A DNA stretch of 64,000 nt from Chloranthus sessilifolius (GCA_021018995.1 CM037598.1:76402671-76466670); one strand, 5' to 3'; positions 12,449 to 22,837 are shown, counted from the stretch's first letter. The notes: generated from the letters alone by a model not told the origin. Program-made: numbers and translations.

Positions 12449-13341
12449 GGCGTCGGAAGAAACAAAGAGGAAGCCCGAGTACTACAGCTTCAAGGGAGAA
12501 AATGAGGCACAAACCATCATCAAGTGACGGAAGTCCGTAGATCTGGACAGATGTTTGAATATAAGAACCTACGGACATCCGAAAATAAGTGCTCTCACTG
12601 TTTTGGCGCGGTGGACATCCGTGACCTTGGACTTCGTAGGCGACGGGCGTTCGTGCCCTCCAAGACAGACGTCCGTGGAGATATCCGCCCAGCGACGAAT
12701 TCTATTTTTCTGCGAAAATTTTCCTTTTTTAGTCATTTATTATTTTAAGACTCTTTTAATTCAAGTTATTAGTTGGTTGTCTATTTAAAGAGGCTTGTAA
12801 ACACAATTTATTTAGTTTTTAAATATACTGAATGAGCTTTTGCTTGAATGGAGAGAGATTCTTCTTCCCCGTGATGGGGTTTGGTGTGAGGCCAAGGGAG
12901 TGATTCTCATTAATCTTCTTCTTTATCATTTATTATTTTCTATCTGCCTATCTCTAATCTGTCTTCTAAACCTTTATCTATTTGTTCATCTATTCTGAAA
13001 CCCTAATTCAACCAAAACCCTAGTTTTCGCCCGAACCTTAAAATCTACCCAATCCCACAACCCTAGTGAGAACTAGCAACTCTACATCGGATTAACAGCG
13101 AACGCCCAAGCTTGGAAAGCTAGAGTACCATCTCTAGGCCTAATCTTGCCGTAAAGCTAACGGGACTCGCGCATCGGATTGGACCCTATCCGGATCTCAC
13201 GTGATCTGCCTATCAGAATTCTCATAACCCTAAGGTATTGAGATAATTTTGCGATTAAGGTTGATTTAGCCTTCTTTTTAATTTCGGCAAATTTCATTAA
13301 ATCAATATTCACGCATTTTAAGGTTACAGTCCCACGTCACA
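12449..13341 (+). repeat. A2 3' LTR region
   Basis: Aligns by eye with A1 4,743-5,668, including a purine-rich AGAAACAAAGAGGAAG near the left edge, degenerate CGGACGTCCG-like palindromes (12,527-12,677), a TATA-like TATTTAAA at 12,782-12,789 and the shared line GGTTTGGTGTGAGGCCAAGG near 12,877. It ends CGTCACA at 13,341, followed by LINE sequence; TCCCC (13,342-13,346) would be the right target duplication if that end is correct. Left edge unresolved. Confidence 0.6.
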
Positions 13342-15478
13342 TCCCCCAAGTGGAGATGTCATATAGCCAGCTCATCATTGATGTGGACACCATTGAAGAG
13401 GTTCAGCACAGTCGCTTTCTAGAGGATCCTCTGTAAAGCTTCCCCAATAATATTAAAAAGCAAAGTCGATAGCTGATCTCCTTGTCTAAGGATGAGGCCT
13501 CCTAGTCCCTTAGGGCAACCATTGACGAAGATGGAGAAGAAAGGAGATTCATAACAACCCCTCACCCAGGTGATCCACCTGCTCCCAAACCCCATTCTCA
13601 TCAGTAAATACCGGAGGAAACTTCAACTCTATCTTAAGCCTTTTCCATATCGATCTTGAGGATGAGACCTCCTTGTTCACTCCTCTTAACGATGTCAATG
13701 GCCTCATGGGCCGTGAGAGCCACATCGAGGAATTGCCTTCACGGAATGAAAGCCCCTTGTTTAAAGGAAATGACATCACCAATAACAAGTTGGAGACGAT
13801 TGGCTGAGACTTTAGCAAGGATTTTATAAGCACAATTGAGGAGGCTAAAATAAGATTAGCAGCAGAATAGAACTCATTGAAGAAATTAAGGATGTCAGCC
13901 TTGGCAATCTCCCAGCACGATTGGGAAAACTCAATCGTAAACCCATCTGGACCTGGCCCTTTATTTTTCCCGGCAGAGAAATCAGCCCATCTAACCTCCT
14001 CCTCATCAAAACCAGCTTCCAAGTGGTTTCTTTGGGATTTTGAGATCGGACTAAAATCGAGACCTTGTAATGTGGGTCTATAGCTGCCCGGATCAGCCTA
14101 AAGATATTTGTAGAGAGATAACACTTGTCCCACAATGTCCTCTGGATTAGAAAAGTGAGCTTCATCAACGATTAACTGAGTAATGAAATTTCTAGCCTTC
14201 CATTGGCAAACTGATTGAAAAAACTTGGTATTGTCGTCTCCCTCCTTAGGCCAATGCACCTTCGATTTTTGTCTCCAAATGGCCTCCTCTATGCTCTTTT
14301 GATCATAACCAATTTTCTAGAGCAAGCCTAACGTTCCTTTCTTCGCCTAACAGCTGCCTTTCCTCTTCAAAACCGTCAAAGGTTTTAATTTCAGTGAGTA
14401 GGTGCTCCTTAAATAGAGAGGCGTTGCTGAAGACCTCCTTATTCCAAGTTTTGAGCTTTCCTTTGAGGTTTTCGAGATTAGTAGTAAGCGAGCACGCAAC
14501 ACTCCCGGTGATAGTGTCACAGTTCCACCAATCGGAGATCTTAGCTTCGAAATGCTCCTTACGCAACCAAACATTCTCAAAACGAAAAGGTCTAGGGCCA
14601 ACCACCCCTTCCCTTTTCGTAGAAAGAATATTTGGTTTATGATCAGAGACGGTCGTTGGCCTTAAGTCCACCATAGTATCGGGAAGTCCTCCATCCAGAG
14701 CGGAAAGAAGAGGAACCTATCAAGCCAACAAAAGGTAGGAAATTCCTGCCCACTGGTCCACGTAAATTCGCCTCCTCTCATCCCCGCATCATACAAAGCA
14801 CATTCGGAAATGAAGTTCTCAAAATTAGCAGCAGCTCTCTGATCAAGGTTTCTCCCATTTTTCTCAGTCGAGTATCAGATAACATTAAAATCACCTAGCA
14901 CACACCAGCCGTGATCCCATTATGAAGAGATAGAGTTGAGCTCCAGGAACATTTCCTCTCTTTGCCCCGCATCATTAGGGCCATGGATCAAAATATCGTC
15001 CGATACCGATACGTATCGGACGATACGTATCGGTATCGGAGGTGGGCGATACGGTATATTAAATGTACCGTATCGCCCATTTATAAGGCTAATACCGGAC
15101 GATACATTCAATGTATCGTCCGGTATTATACTGTTCCGGTACGTATCGTCCGATACGTACCGGTTTTCGGCCCGGACGATACGTACCGGAAAACCGGCAT
15201 TTTGATCCTTGATTAGGGCATAAACACCCATGAAAACAGTTGTGTGACCACTTTTCTTGTCCTTAAGCAAAACTGAGACAGAGAACTCCGCAATATCCAC
15301 ATCAATTCTTTGGAAAACCGAGTTGCTCCAAGCTAAAAGGACCCCACCATTGGTACCACTAGCCTCAACACACTCCCACTCCCAATCTCCTTGGCCTAAA
15401 CAGACCTCATCCCATTTGTTATCATTTTCAAATCCGTTTTCTCTTTCCTAAATTCTAACATCCGTTCTACTTGTTGAT
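13342..15478 (-). mobile_element. L1-type LINE fragment (endonuclease plus part of reverse transcriptase)
   Basis: Minus-strand non-LTR element. From high to low coordinates it shows endonuclease segments (GVLLAWSNS near 15,330, GPNDAGQREEMFLELNS near 14,960, TTVSDHKPNIL near 14,650 matching the SDH catalytic motif) and reverse transcriptase segments (KNKGPGPDGFTIEF near 13,960; GDQLSTLLFNIIGEALQRIL near 13,430-13,490). It is cut at about 13,342, where the catalytic FADD motif should begin, by the end of chromovirus A2. Stops and frame changes are scattered through it, so it is dead. A 229-bp inverted-repeat element sits inside the endonuclease at 14,983-15,211. The rest of the LINE probably lies left of the window. 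Confidence 0.85.
14983..15211. mobile_element. 229-bp inverted-repeat element (MITE, Mutator-like target duplication)
   Basis: Ends are inverted: GGATCAAAAT near the left end (14,985-14,994) and ATTTTGATCC near the right end (15,199-15,208). It is flanked by ATTAGGGCC (14,974-14,982) and ATTAGGGCA (15,212-15,220), a 9-bp duplication with one mismatch, the size typical of Mutator-type transposition. Removing the insert and one duplicate restores the LINE reading GVY-GPNDAG across the site. The interior is packed with GATACGTATCG-type palindromes and encodes nothing. No transposase is seen, so it is non-autonomous. Confidence 0.82.
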
Positions 15479-15964
15479 GTTTAAACCATAGTTTCCAGGA
15501 GTTGGTAGGGGATACTGGTGCTGGTATGTTTCGGTGAAAAAAGTTCTGGATACTTTTTTATTAATACATCTTTGATACGAAACTTATATAACATAGAAGC
15601 GTAATAGATACGTTATAGGTACGAAATAGAGGAGTTATAGGTACGAAATAAAAGTCAGATTTTGACCTAATATAATGCCCCAAAAAACTGTTGTATCGAA
15701 GGATGAAATAATTTTCATATTTAAGAGATAGCAGTATCAATTAAATAGGAACCAAGTTATTTTTTTAATAGAAACGTGTTTTCTATATTAATTGAAACAA
15801 ATTTCTGTTTAAAATCAAACGAGTTTCAATTATATATTGAAACGCTTTTCTAAAAAGGTTTTTGAAAGGTTTTTGAAACGGTTTCGTACCAATCCTTGTT
15901 ACTGGTACACATGGGGACTAGTACGATAGGGTCAAAAAGGTTTCTGGGTAACTATGGTTTAAAC
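15479..15964. mobile_element. About 486-bp inverted-repeat element (MITE)
   Basis: The left end GTTTAAACCATAGTTTCCAG (15,479-15,498) is inverted at the right end, CTGGGTAACTATGGTTTAAA (15,944-15,963), with about two mismatches. Because TTTAAA is itself palindromic, the true ends could be CCATAG with TTTAAA as target duplication. The interior has repeated GATACGAAAC and GAAACG-type words and no coding potential. It sits at the 5' edge of the LINE. The superfamily is not determined. Confidence 0.7.
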
Positions 15965-17182
15965 CCTAAACCAACTCAAATAATTATCTCATTCCTTTGG
16001 AAAGTCCTCATTTGCCTGCCTCTTTGTATGGACTCCAGATTCCAAGCAAGGAAAAAAAAAGCCTCAGCTCTGACATTAGTGAATTACTTGAACATTGAGA
16101 GGAAACCAGTATGAACAAAACCTGAAATTCATTTACTGCGCTTCAAACCGTAAAGGGAACTGTAGAAACTCTGATCGAATATGCTTCGAATTCACTATAA
16201 AAGAGATATCTGCCATATAGGCAATGTAGTAGGCCAACAAGAGAATGACGGTCACAAACCATGGAATTGAAACAAAAGCAGGTGAGATGCACCCCACCCC
16301 ACCCCACCCCACCCCCCGGCAAGTTCCAGAACCAAAAACAATGCACGAATAAGCTGTTTAAACCCAAGATTAAACAAATAAGGTAGTGTTTGAAAAGCTC
16401 CCATTGACCTAATTCGGCTTCTGGCTTTACAAACCAAGAACACAGCTTTGAAAGCCACAGACACGGTAATAATTACCGATTGGTAACACCCGCTTCTCGA
16501 ACTGATTCCCGCTCACAAAAGCAACTAACAGCTTTTGCGGGAAATCAGTTTTATGTAAAAAAGAGATGGAATCCAGAAGTGGCAAAAACCCTCTTCCGGA
16601 TTCCAGCATCTGCAGGAATCAGGTCACAAAAGCAACAATGTCCCATACAGGCACTAAATATCAGTATTGGGGAGCAAGTATCAGCTGCTTCCAAGACTGA
16701 GATGTAGAGCCGGATATAAAACTATTTGATGAATATTGTAGCCTATTGGATGATTACATGTGAAGTATTTTATTGAAAATCATTTTAGATAAACTGAAAA
16801 ATAAGAAATACAAGGATGAGTACGGCAACGAATGAATAATAAAATAGTATTCATATAACATTAATATAACGTAGATATGTATATAATTTACAAGATTCAT
16901 AACCAAGCATTGAACGATATGAACCAATAGTTATTCAAAAATTTGCATCGGATGGGGCAAGCTTTTAAACAAGGGTCAAGAAGTCAAAAGCACATTAAAA
17001 AGGCAGTAAAAGGATAAGAAACATGTAATAGAAAGGATATTTTCCTAAATACATTCTAAAATATAAGCACGTGACACTGGTTTGTTGTTTATTTTACGAT
17101 CAGATAATAGTGGGCGCTGAAATAACTAATGGGCTCAGAGATGGAGTAGTACTTTGAGGAATTCTACTAGGGAAACGAATAC
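15965..17182. other. No gene recognised; possibly intron or 3' flank of the gene at 17.2-19.9 kb
   Basis: This stretch is AT-rich and carries no convincing protein-coding sequence on either strand. Read on the minus strand, the first 200 bases after 17,183 look like intron (T-rich after a GTATTC donor). It contains a C-rich microsatellite at about 16,289-16,317 and an unplaced, more balanced-composition segment at 16,380-16,700 with AAAAGCAAC words. If the gene to the right is intact, its next exons must lie here or beyond the transposon block; I cannot see them. Confidence 0.4.
16289..16317. repeat. (CCCCA)n microsatellite
   Basis: A run of CCCCA units (ACCCCACCCCACCCC and so on) followed by a short C run. 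On the minus strand this is a GGGGT array, able in principle to form a G-quadruplex. It lies in non-coding sequence 3' of the possible MOM1-like gene. Confidence 0.9.
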
Positions 17183-19884
17183 CTTTGTTCTTTAGAACAT
17201 TGAATGCATATATTGAGAATTCTACTCCTCTTGCTCCCATATGGCGAAGAGGAAACGGCTTCAGCAGGGCAAGCATTGCTACTGGCCGTTGTAAAAGACA
17301 TATCAGAATTGTGATCTCGAGCCTTCTTCCTCTTTCTTCTAAACTTACCATCTATTCCAGCACTTTCTAAATCAACATCAACAGTTACTGACACTTTTCC
17401 AGATAAAGTAGACTCCCTCGTTACGGAAGCCTTCAAATCTTCCCTAACAGAAAAATCCCCTTCGGAGGACTTCTCAAACTCCATTTTCTCATCATCGATT
17501 GAGGTCCCCTCAGCAAGCTTCCTCAAACCAGAGTTGAACGAGTTATTATGAACAGCTGATGGCCTTCCTTCATATGAAGCTGACTCTATTAATTCAGCGG
17601 TCCACAAGCCTTCCCTTTCTGAGCAATCCTCTGTCGCCCTTTCAACATCATCAACACCTTCTTTGGAAACTGGGGACCCATCCCTGTGTTTGGCCTCACT
17701 ATTACCCTCGAAGCAAAGTTTCCGCTTTGTCCCAAAATGTGGCGATTCAAGTTTTGAATTATTCATCGAATTCCCATCAGCATGCTTACTTGAATTAGAA
17801 GTAGATCCCTCTACAGCTCCTTCACCATCTTCCCCAAAACTTTTCTCTATCAGCTCATTTCCCTTTCTCCCAATGCACTCATCTTCATCCTCCACGTCCT
17901 TGGAACCACTAGCTTTTGTACAATTGCCACAGCCTTGAGGTGATTCTTCATGTCTTTTGCACTTCTCGGCAAGATCTACAATTTCAATTTGAACAATAAA
18001 TAAATAGGAACAACTTAGAAACATGACCAATCAATTACTATGCCTTCCATTCCAAGGATATTAAGATAAGAAGTGGCATGAATCACATGGATATGAGAAT
18101 AGGTGTAAATTAATTCTTCTCATTTGTCATGAACCATATATATTTCATACAGTTACATGCAAATGAATATAGCCAGAAATTCAGGCAGATCAATTATAAC
18201 AAGGATTAGTTCCAATTCCAAAATCCAAGGAGTTGTTTATCTTTGCAAAAAAATAGGGCTGCTGAGGACGGTCCCCTGATCCTTAAATATAAAATCAAGA
18301 AGGATTCATTGCATTTTACTAATCGTTGGTTTAAAACAAATTTTCAGTCAGTTTTTGACATAAAATTATTAAAGACTGACTCCACTTTTACACAGATTAA
18401 GGTCATGGCAACCCACTTTTACAACATGGGATGGACATCTTTTGTTAATCCAAGTAGTCCAACCAGCAGCTCATGCTGGAAAATGTCTCAGCCAAAGAAT
18501 CAAGTCTATAAGATATTTGGAACCATCCGATTGTTGCACTTCAATATCAACCTTTGAAAATATGCACAATTGTCCATATTGGAGTGCATAGATCGAACGG
18601 TTCAAATCCTTTAATGAGTGTGATCTTTGGGTCTATGGTAGGCTCCGATATGAGCTACCACTTAATGAATTGGATTGCTAAAGTTGTATTCCGCTGGGAC
18701 ACAAATTGGGGTAATCCAGGCACAATCTGTAAAGAGGCAGTCATTGTCCATTTATCCTAATTATAAATAAATGGAAAACAAATGCTGGTGCATCTAAGGT
18801 TGTTTTCATGTTCAATACTACCATTGTGACAAAATACGGCTTTTTAAAAAACGACACGCGTATAATCCGAGTTATTTTTCCACAACGTACTGAACACGTA
18901 TACTATCCGCATTTTTAATAAAATGCGTATTTTCATATAATACCTGTATTTCGCGCATTAAACGAGTTTTTCGGTATTTTATCATTTTTTTCCTGGTTTT
19001 CTGATATTTTTGGTCTTCTGTATTTTACAGTTTTTTTACCTTCCAATTTTTTCCCCTTTTTCCCCGTATTTTGCCCCTTTTTTGACTTTTTTGCTCACCG
19101 TATTAAACCCGTACACCCGTATTTTGTCACTTTGAATACAACTAGCAAGTAGTAAAATATGAATGCAAAATGTTTTCTAGTGAACCCATTACGATGGTAT
19201 AAAGAAAAAATATAAGTCAATATGATAAATGAGATAAAGTTAAAAACAAGTTACTTCTAAAAAAGGGTAAAAACTTGAAAACATAGCAATACCTGACTCA
19301 TTAGAGCTCAAACTCTTTCCATGGGGCTTGAAGAATGACTTGTAAATGCGTGCATCCAATCTTCCTTGGGGCTTGAAGAATGACCTGTAACTGCGTGCAT
19401 CCAATCTCTTCTTCTTTTGTAGTCTCACACCAGCAGTTTTCTGATCTCGTTCTTGTAATGCCGCTTCTTTTTCCAATTTCTCTCTCTTCTCCTTTTTCGG
19501 CTTTGTATCCATAGAGCTTGAACTCTTTTCAGACTTTTTTGAACTCGAAGAACTAGTATACTGGCGCATCTTACCTCTCTCGGACCTTTTTGGCGGACTT
19601 GGTATTCTTTGCTTCACGACTCGCTCAGACTTTCTATTAGTTTGAGTCTCAGGAGTCTGCTTCTCAGGTCTTCTTGAATTTTGGGTATCAAACGGACTTA
19701 ATGTCCTATGTTTCTTTAAGGGTTTTTCCCTAGCAGACCGTCTTAAACCAGATGTATCAGTTGTTGCAGAGTCAGATGTAGTTGAACCTTTGGAATCCTT
19801 CTTCTTCCCATCAATGTTCCCTTTCTTGGAGCTATTAGTTTCTTCGTCCTTCAATTTACGACTTGATCGAGTAACATTTGCCAT
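17183..19884 (-). CDS. Possible MOM1-like gene, first two coding exons (partial)
   Basis: Exon 1 runs 19,884 to 19,293 (197 codons plus one base) and exon 2 runs 17,975 to 17,183. The intron between them starts GT (19,292) and ends AG (17,976); the frame is kept because one base plus two bases form a GAT codon. The ATG at 19,884 is preceded by a TTTTCCAG acceptor-like site, so a 5'-UTR intron is possible. The exon 1 product is very basic and Ser-rich (SGLRRSAREKPLKK, NRKSERVVKQRIPSPPKRSE, KKRLDARSYRSFFKP). Exon 2 is acidic and Ser-rich with a basic patch (RRKRKKARDHN), ending at CIQC, perhaps the start of a zinc finger, before an AG/GTATTC donor. The RKSER and DAR-Y-FFKP wording recalls angiosperm MOM1-like proteins, CHD3-related factors in transcriptional silencing; this rests on memory. 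No helicase exon is visible, so the gene is truncated or continues past large insertions. Confidence 0.5.
18826..19130. mobile_element. 305-bp inverted-repeat element (MITE) in intron 1
   Basis: The left end GTGACAAAATACGG (18,826-18,839) is matched in inverted orientation by CCGTATTTTGTCAC at the right end (19,117-19,130), a perfect 14-bp terminal repeat. The interior is rich in CGTATTTT and GTATTTT words and T runs, with no coding sequence. I could not identify a clear target duplication. It lies entirely within the intron between the two exons of the possible MOM1-like gene. Confidence 0.75.
19323..19412 (-). repeat. 45-bp in-frame tandem duplication in exon 1
   Basis: GGGGCTTGAAGAATGACYTG recurs at 19,323 and 19,368, a period of 45 bases, so 15 residues are doubled: LDARSYRSFFKPQG followed by LDARIYKSFFKPHG. 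The two copies differ at a handful of bases. The frame is kept, consistent with a protein still under constraint when the duplication arose. Confidence 0.85.
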
Positions 19885-20302
19885 TTTTTTTACCTGGAAA
19901 ATTATAGGAAAAAAAATTATATATGAATGCAGCCATTACCATAGGTTCAAATCCCAGCTAACCCATCACCAAAAACAAAATTAAATAAATTAATAAAATA
20001 AAGATTAAAAAAATACCCAATTAAGTGGATTTTGTTTCTTTTTCACAGATATAGTATTGAAAACCAATACAAATCAACCGTTTGACTGAGTATGATGAGA
20101 TCAAAAAAATTTCACAGTCTAATAGAATCAAGACAGTCTCACCTTCAGAAAAAATGTTAATATAGAACAACATTTAAATTCATACTTTGTGCAATGGTTA
20201 TAACTAGAAATTCAGGGGTATCAAAAATGGCGCGAGTGTCATTGAATAGAATGTATTATTTATTCACTTTTTTTTTTACACGATAGAATCGCTATGGATA
20301 AA

Positions 20303-20543
20303 GGTTCTATATTCCCTGGGACCACCTTCAACCGTGGTACATTGCACAAATCAATTCCAAAAAAAAATTTTAAAAATGATCCCCGCCGTGCGATTTTTCT
20401 CGTGTGAATTTTGGACCATTCTATGTAGTAAATTTAAATGCCCTCTTGCCTCCATGTGGCACCCAAAATCATGTTTGGGCACCACGTGGAACGTGAAACG
20501 GGTTGAGCTACAGTTGAAGGTAGTTCTAGGGACCACGAAACTG
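20303..20543. mobile_element. Foldback-type small element with central hairpin
   Basis: The left arm TCCCTGGGACCACCTTCAAC (from 20,313) pairs with the right arm GTTGAAGGTAGTTCTAGGGA (20,513-20,532) with several mismatches. In the middle is a near-perfect hairpin: CCATGTGGCACCCAAA at 20,452-20,467 pairs with TTTGGGCACCACGTGG ending at 20,489. It has no coding capacity. The overall structure is that of a foldback MITE about 400 bases upstream of the ATG; the boundaries are approximate. Confidence 0.55.
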
Positions 20544-20796
20544 GGACCAAATTATAGGGGAAAAAAAAGATCCATAAAAATGTGCATAAAAAAGTTACAT
20601 ATTCATCCATAAGCCATGAACAACAAGCAATTCCAGAATCTTTTAAACACTTTCTTCACAAAATCAAAACTGAAACACCACAAAACCAAGACATTTTCAA
20701 CCTGAACAAGATACCTTTGCCAATTTTTCACCAAATACAACCAAAGCACTTCAATATTAGCTATTTTTAAATTCCACTAAGTAACCATGATTACAA

Positions 20797-20898
20797 AAAT
20801 TGTCACATTGTAATTAGAAAAAGAATATGGTCACAGCTACTCTAAATGAAATTCAAGAAAAGCATAAAAATATATAAACCCTAAAACATGTTTTCAAT
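20797..20898. repeat. First copy of a 100-bp direct duplication
   Basis: Starts GTCACATTGTAATTAGAAAA and ends CCCTAAAACATGTTTTCAA. The second copy at 21,238-21,338 is about 97% identical, with a few substitutions and one single-base length difference. The copies are separated by about 340 bases. This is probably a local duplication, or two ends of an unrecognised element. Confidence 0.88.
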
Positions 20899-21237
20899 TT
20901 GGTCATACAGAATTCAACTCCCCACTTGCTGCCTAGACTACACAATCTCACCAACATTCTAGGAAAGGGAAGTCCAAAACTATAAATCGAACTCTAGAAT
21001 CTCTCTATCAGATAAAACAGCATAGACCCATAAACTTGCAACATTTAAATGCCATTCTAGATGCCTTTTCTATCTAATACCTAGATTAAGAATACAATTC
21101 TATCATAATGTATATCCTCGAGGTGATATTACAATGTAAAATTATTTTTGCAGTGTTAACTAGATGTAAACAAAAAAAAAAAAAAAATCATAAATATTGA
21201 AAAAAAAATGCAAAACACAGAATTTACTAATATTCAC

Positions 21238-21338
21238 AAAAATAGTCACATTGTAATTAGAAAAGAATATGGTCACAGCTACACTAAATGAAATTCAAGA
21301 AAAGCATAAAAATATATAAACCCTAAAACATGTTTTCA
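21238..21338. repeat. Second copy of a 100-bp direct duplication
   Basis: Direct-orientation partner of 20,797-20,898 (shared line AATATGGTCACAGCTAC). The high similarity suggests a recent event. It ends just before the higher-GC segment that begins near 21,371. Confidence 0.88.
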
Positions 21339-21370
21339 AATAAATGCCTAGGTGTTAATGGAACAGAAAG

Positions 21371-21770
21371 TTAATCCCTTATTACTTTGGGTCGTAACAC
21401 ACCACCACGCTCCACAGCTGACGTCTGTGGCAGCCCACCCTCTGGTGGCTCACTCTGGTACCTCTTCCAGGACTCCACCGTGGCCCACTCTATGGCAGCT
21501 TTCGCTCCAGTACCCCTCTTTGGGGTCCCCAGGTCGCAATCAATGTAGATTGTGGTCATTCGTCCTGAAAATGGATTCGCTTGTGGACCACTTCCCATAA
21601 CCATATAGACGATCTCCCAATGTAGGAGAGAGATTCGACAGTCAAGGACTCTTTCTCTCTCTCTTTGGGCTATGTCCCAATCGAGAGGTAGCCTAAATAT
21701 CGGATGACCACGATCAATCTGTGTGTGAGCTACTCTCACAATCACCATAGATGGTGGCATTTACCAATTG
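21371..21770. other. Unclassified segment of higher GC content
   Basis: About 400 bases of clearly higher GC content than the flanks, with words such as GGCAGCCCACCCTCTGGTGG and GTCCCAGGTCGCAATC-like text and a short CT run (CTCTTTCTCTCTCTCTTT near 21,650). A 129-codon open frame exists on the minus strand but has no recognisable domain and looks incidental. It could be an inserted repeat or a fragment of processed sequence; I do not recognise it. Confidence 0.4.
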
Positions 21771-22061
21771 GCACCCTACAGTTTACGGATTTTATCGGCA
21801 TTGCTATTTATCATTGATGATTACGAAAATTGTCTTCTATTACTGATACTATTTACGAATTTTGTAACTATGTATACTAACAATCATCAGAGATAATCAG
21901 ATAACTCATATAAATTCAAGGTTAGGGTCTAAGAGCTGAAATTTTTACAGGTAACAGATTAAAAAGATAAACTTCATGCATTATTTTTTATTTTACCCCA
22001 AACCCTAGATTTCCATAACTTGTACAATGCTAAACAGTGTTAAATAATCAATTTTTACATT

Positions 22062-22107
22062 AAAAAATAATAATAATATTGATAATATTAATAATAATAA
22101 TAATAAT
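22062..22107. repeat. (TAA)n microsatellite
   Basis: Imperfect TAA repeats: AATAATAATAATATTGATAA then TATTAATAATAATAATAA. No gene lies at this position. Confidence 0.9.
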
Positions 22108-22837
22108 CATTGAAACAACTAAAGAGGGGGATCAAAATGGAACCACAGCAGTCAAAGAAATTAATCGAGGCACAAAAGCCAAAACCTTCGGTCACTGTGG
22201 AAGCGAATCTGAAGAAACAAAACCCTACATCGCCGAGAAGAATTTGATGGAGATTTTGAGATTTCTCAACAAAAATCGAAATTTAAGTGTAGAGAAAAGT
22301 GGATTATAATGGAAAAATTAGGAGAAATTTGAGATATCAGAAGATCGAACGGCTGATCTGCCCTCAATACCTTGGTTGGGAATCTTTTGGAGCGAAAAAA
22401 GGCATGAAAAAACGTGACGCAATTGAAGCTGGAATCACATTTTCATTGAGCAGTAACAATTTATTGTATCACTTGTAAAGCGCAAATATTAATTTGAAAA
22501 AAGAAGCTACCAGTGGCACACAAGAATTGTACCGTGGCACCTGATTAGAAAGACTGCTACTTTTGAGATCTGTGCCACTTGGACATCAGTTAAGCAGTAT
22601 GATCGGAATTCCATGATGTTGAGATATTTGAAGCTAAAGATTGGCATGAAACTCGACCTCTACCATTTGATTCAATATAGTCAAAGGTTATCATTTGATT
22701 CGGTAGAAACTACTATCAAAAGATAATGGGGGATCCTATTTCTTTCCAATTTTGGCCAAAGAGATCTTTTCAACGTGGATTTCAAATGAGATAGCTTACA
22801 TGGTGTTCATAAGTAGCAACAAATCTCAAAAATAATA

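Larger units (their letters stand above)
9066..13341 (+). mobile_element. Ty3/Gypsy chromovirus copy A2 (fossil, starts inside protease)
   Basis: Second copy of the A1 family, visibly diverged from it (clearly the same wording, many substitutions). Sequence homologous to A1 starts at AGGGCTTACAC near 9,066, inside protease, and continues through reverse transcriptase, RNase H, integrase, chromodomain and 3' LTR. The missing 5' part fits interruption by T1. The 3' end TCACA at 13,337-13,341 lies next to a LINE that is cut in its reverse transcriptase. Broken in several places (about five to ten breaks). Confidence 0.86.
19885..22837. other. Upstream region of the gene; small repeats, no protein gene recognised
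   Basis: AT-rich region 5' of the minus-strand gene. It holds an inverted-repeat element (20,303-20,543), a 100-bp duplication (20,797-20,898 and 21,238-21,338), an unclassified segment of higher GC content (21,371-21,770) and an AT-rich TAA microsatellite (about 22,062-22,107). On the minus strand, 22,330 to 22,100 is C/T-rich with TTCTCGGCGATG and resembles a plant 5' leader. It could be the non-coding first exon of the gene, but this is a guess. Confidence 0.4.

Noticed and set aside
1-13341. A1 and A2 as the two halves of one element
   Set aside because: Both contain protease end, reverse transcriptase, RNase H, integrase, chromodomain and 3' LTR, so they are two separate copies.
16289-16317. 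GGGGT repeats as interstitial telomere sequence
   Set aside because: Plant telomere repeat is TTTAGGG; this is a simple GGGGT microsatellite.
18243-18557. 104-codon plus-strand frame in intron 1
   Set aside because: Lies in a GT-AG intron on the other strand, no recognisable motif, codon use looks random.
21371-21760. 129-codon minus-strand open frame in the higher-GC segment
   Set aside because: No domain, biased composition and no splice or start context; probably a by-product of GC content.
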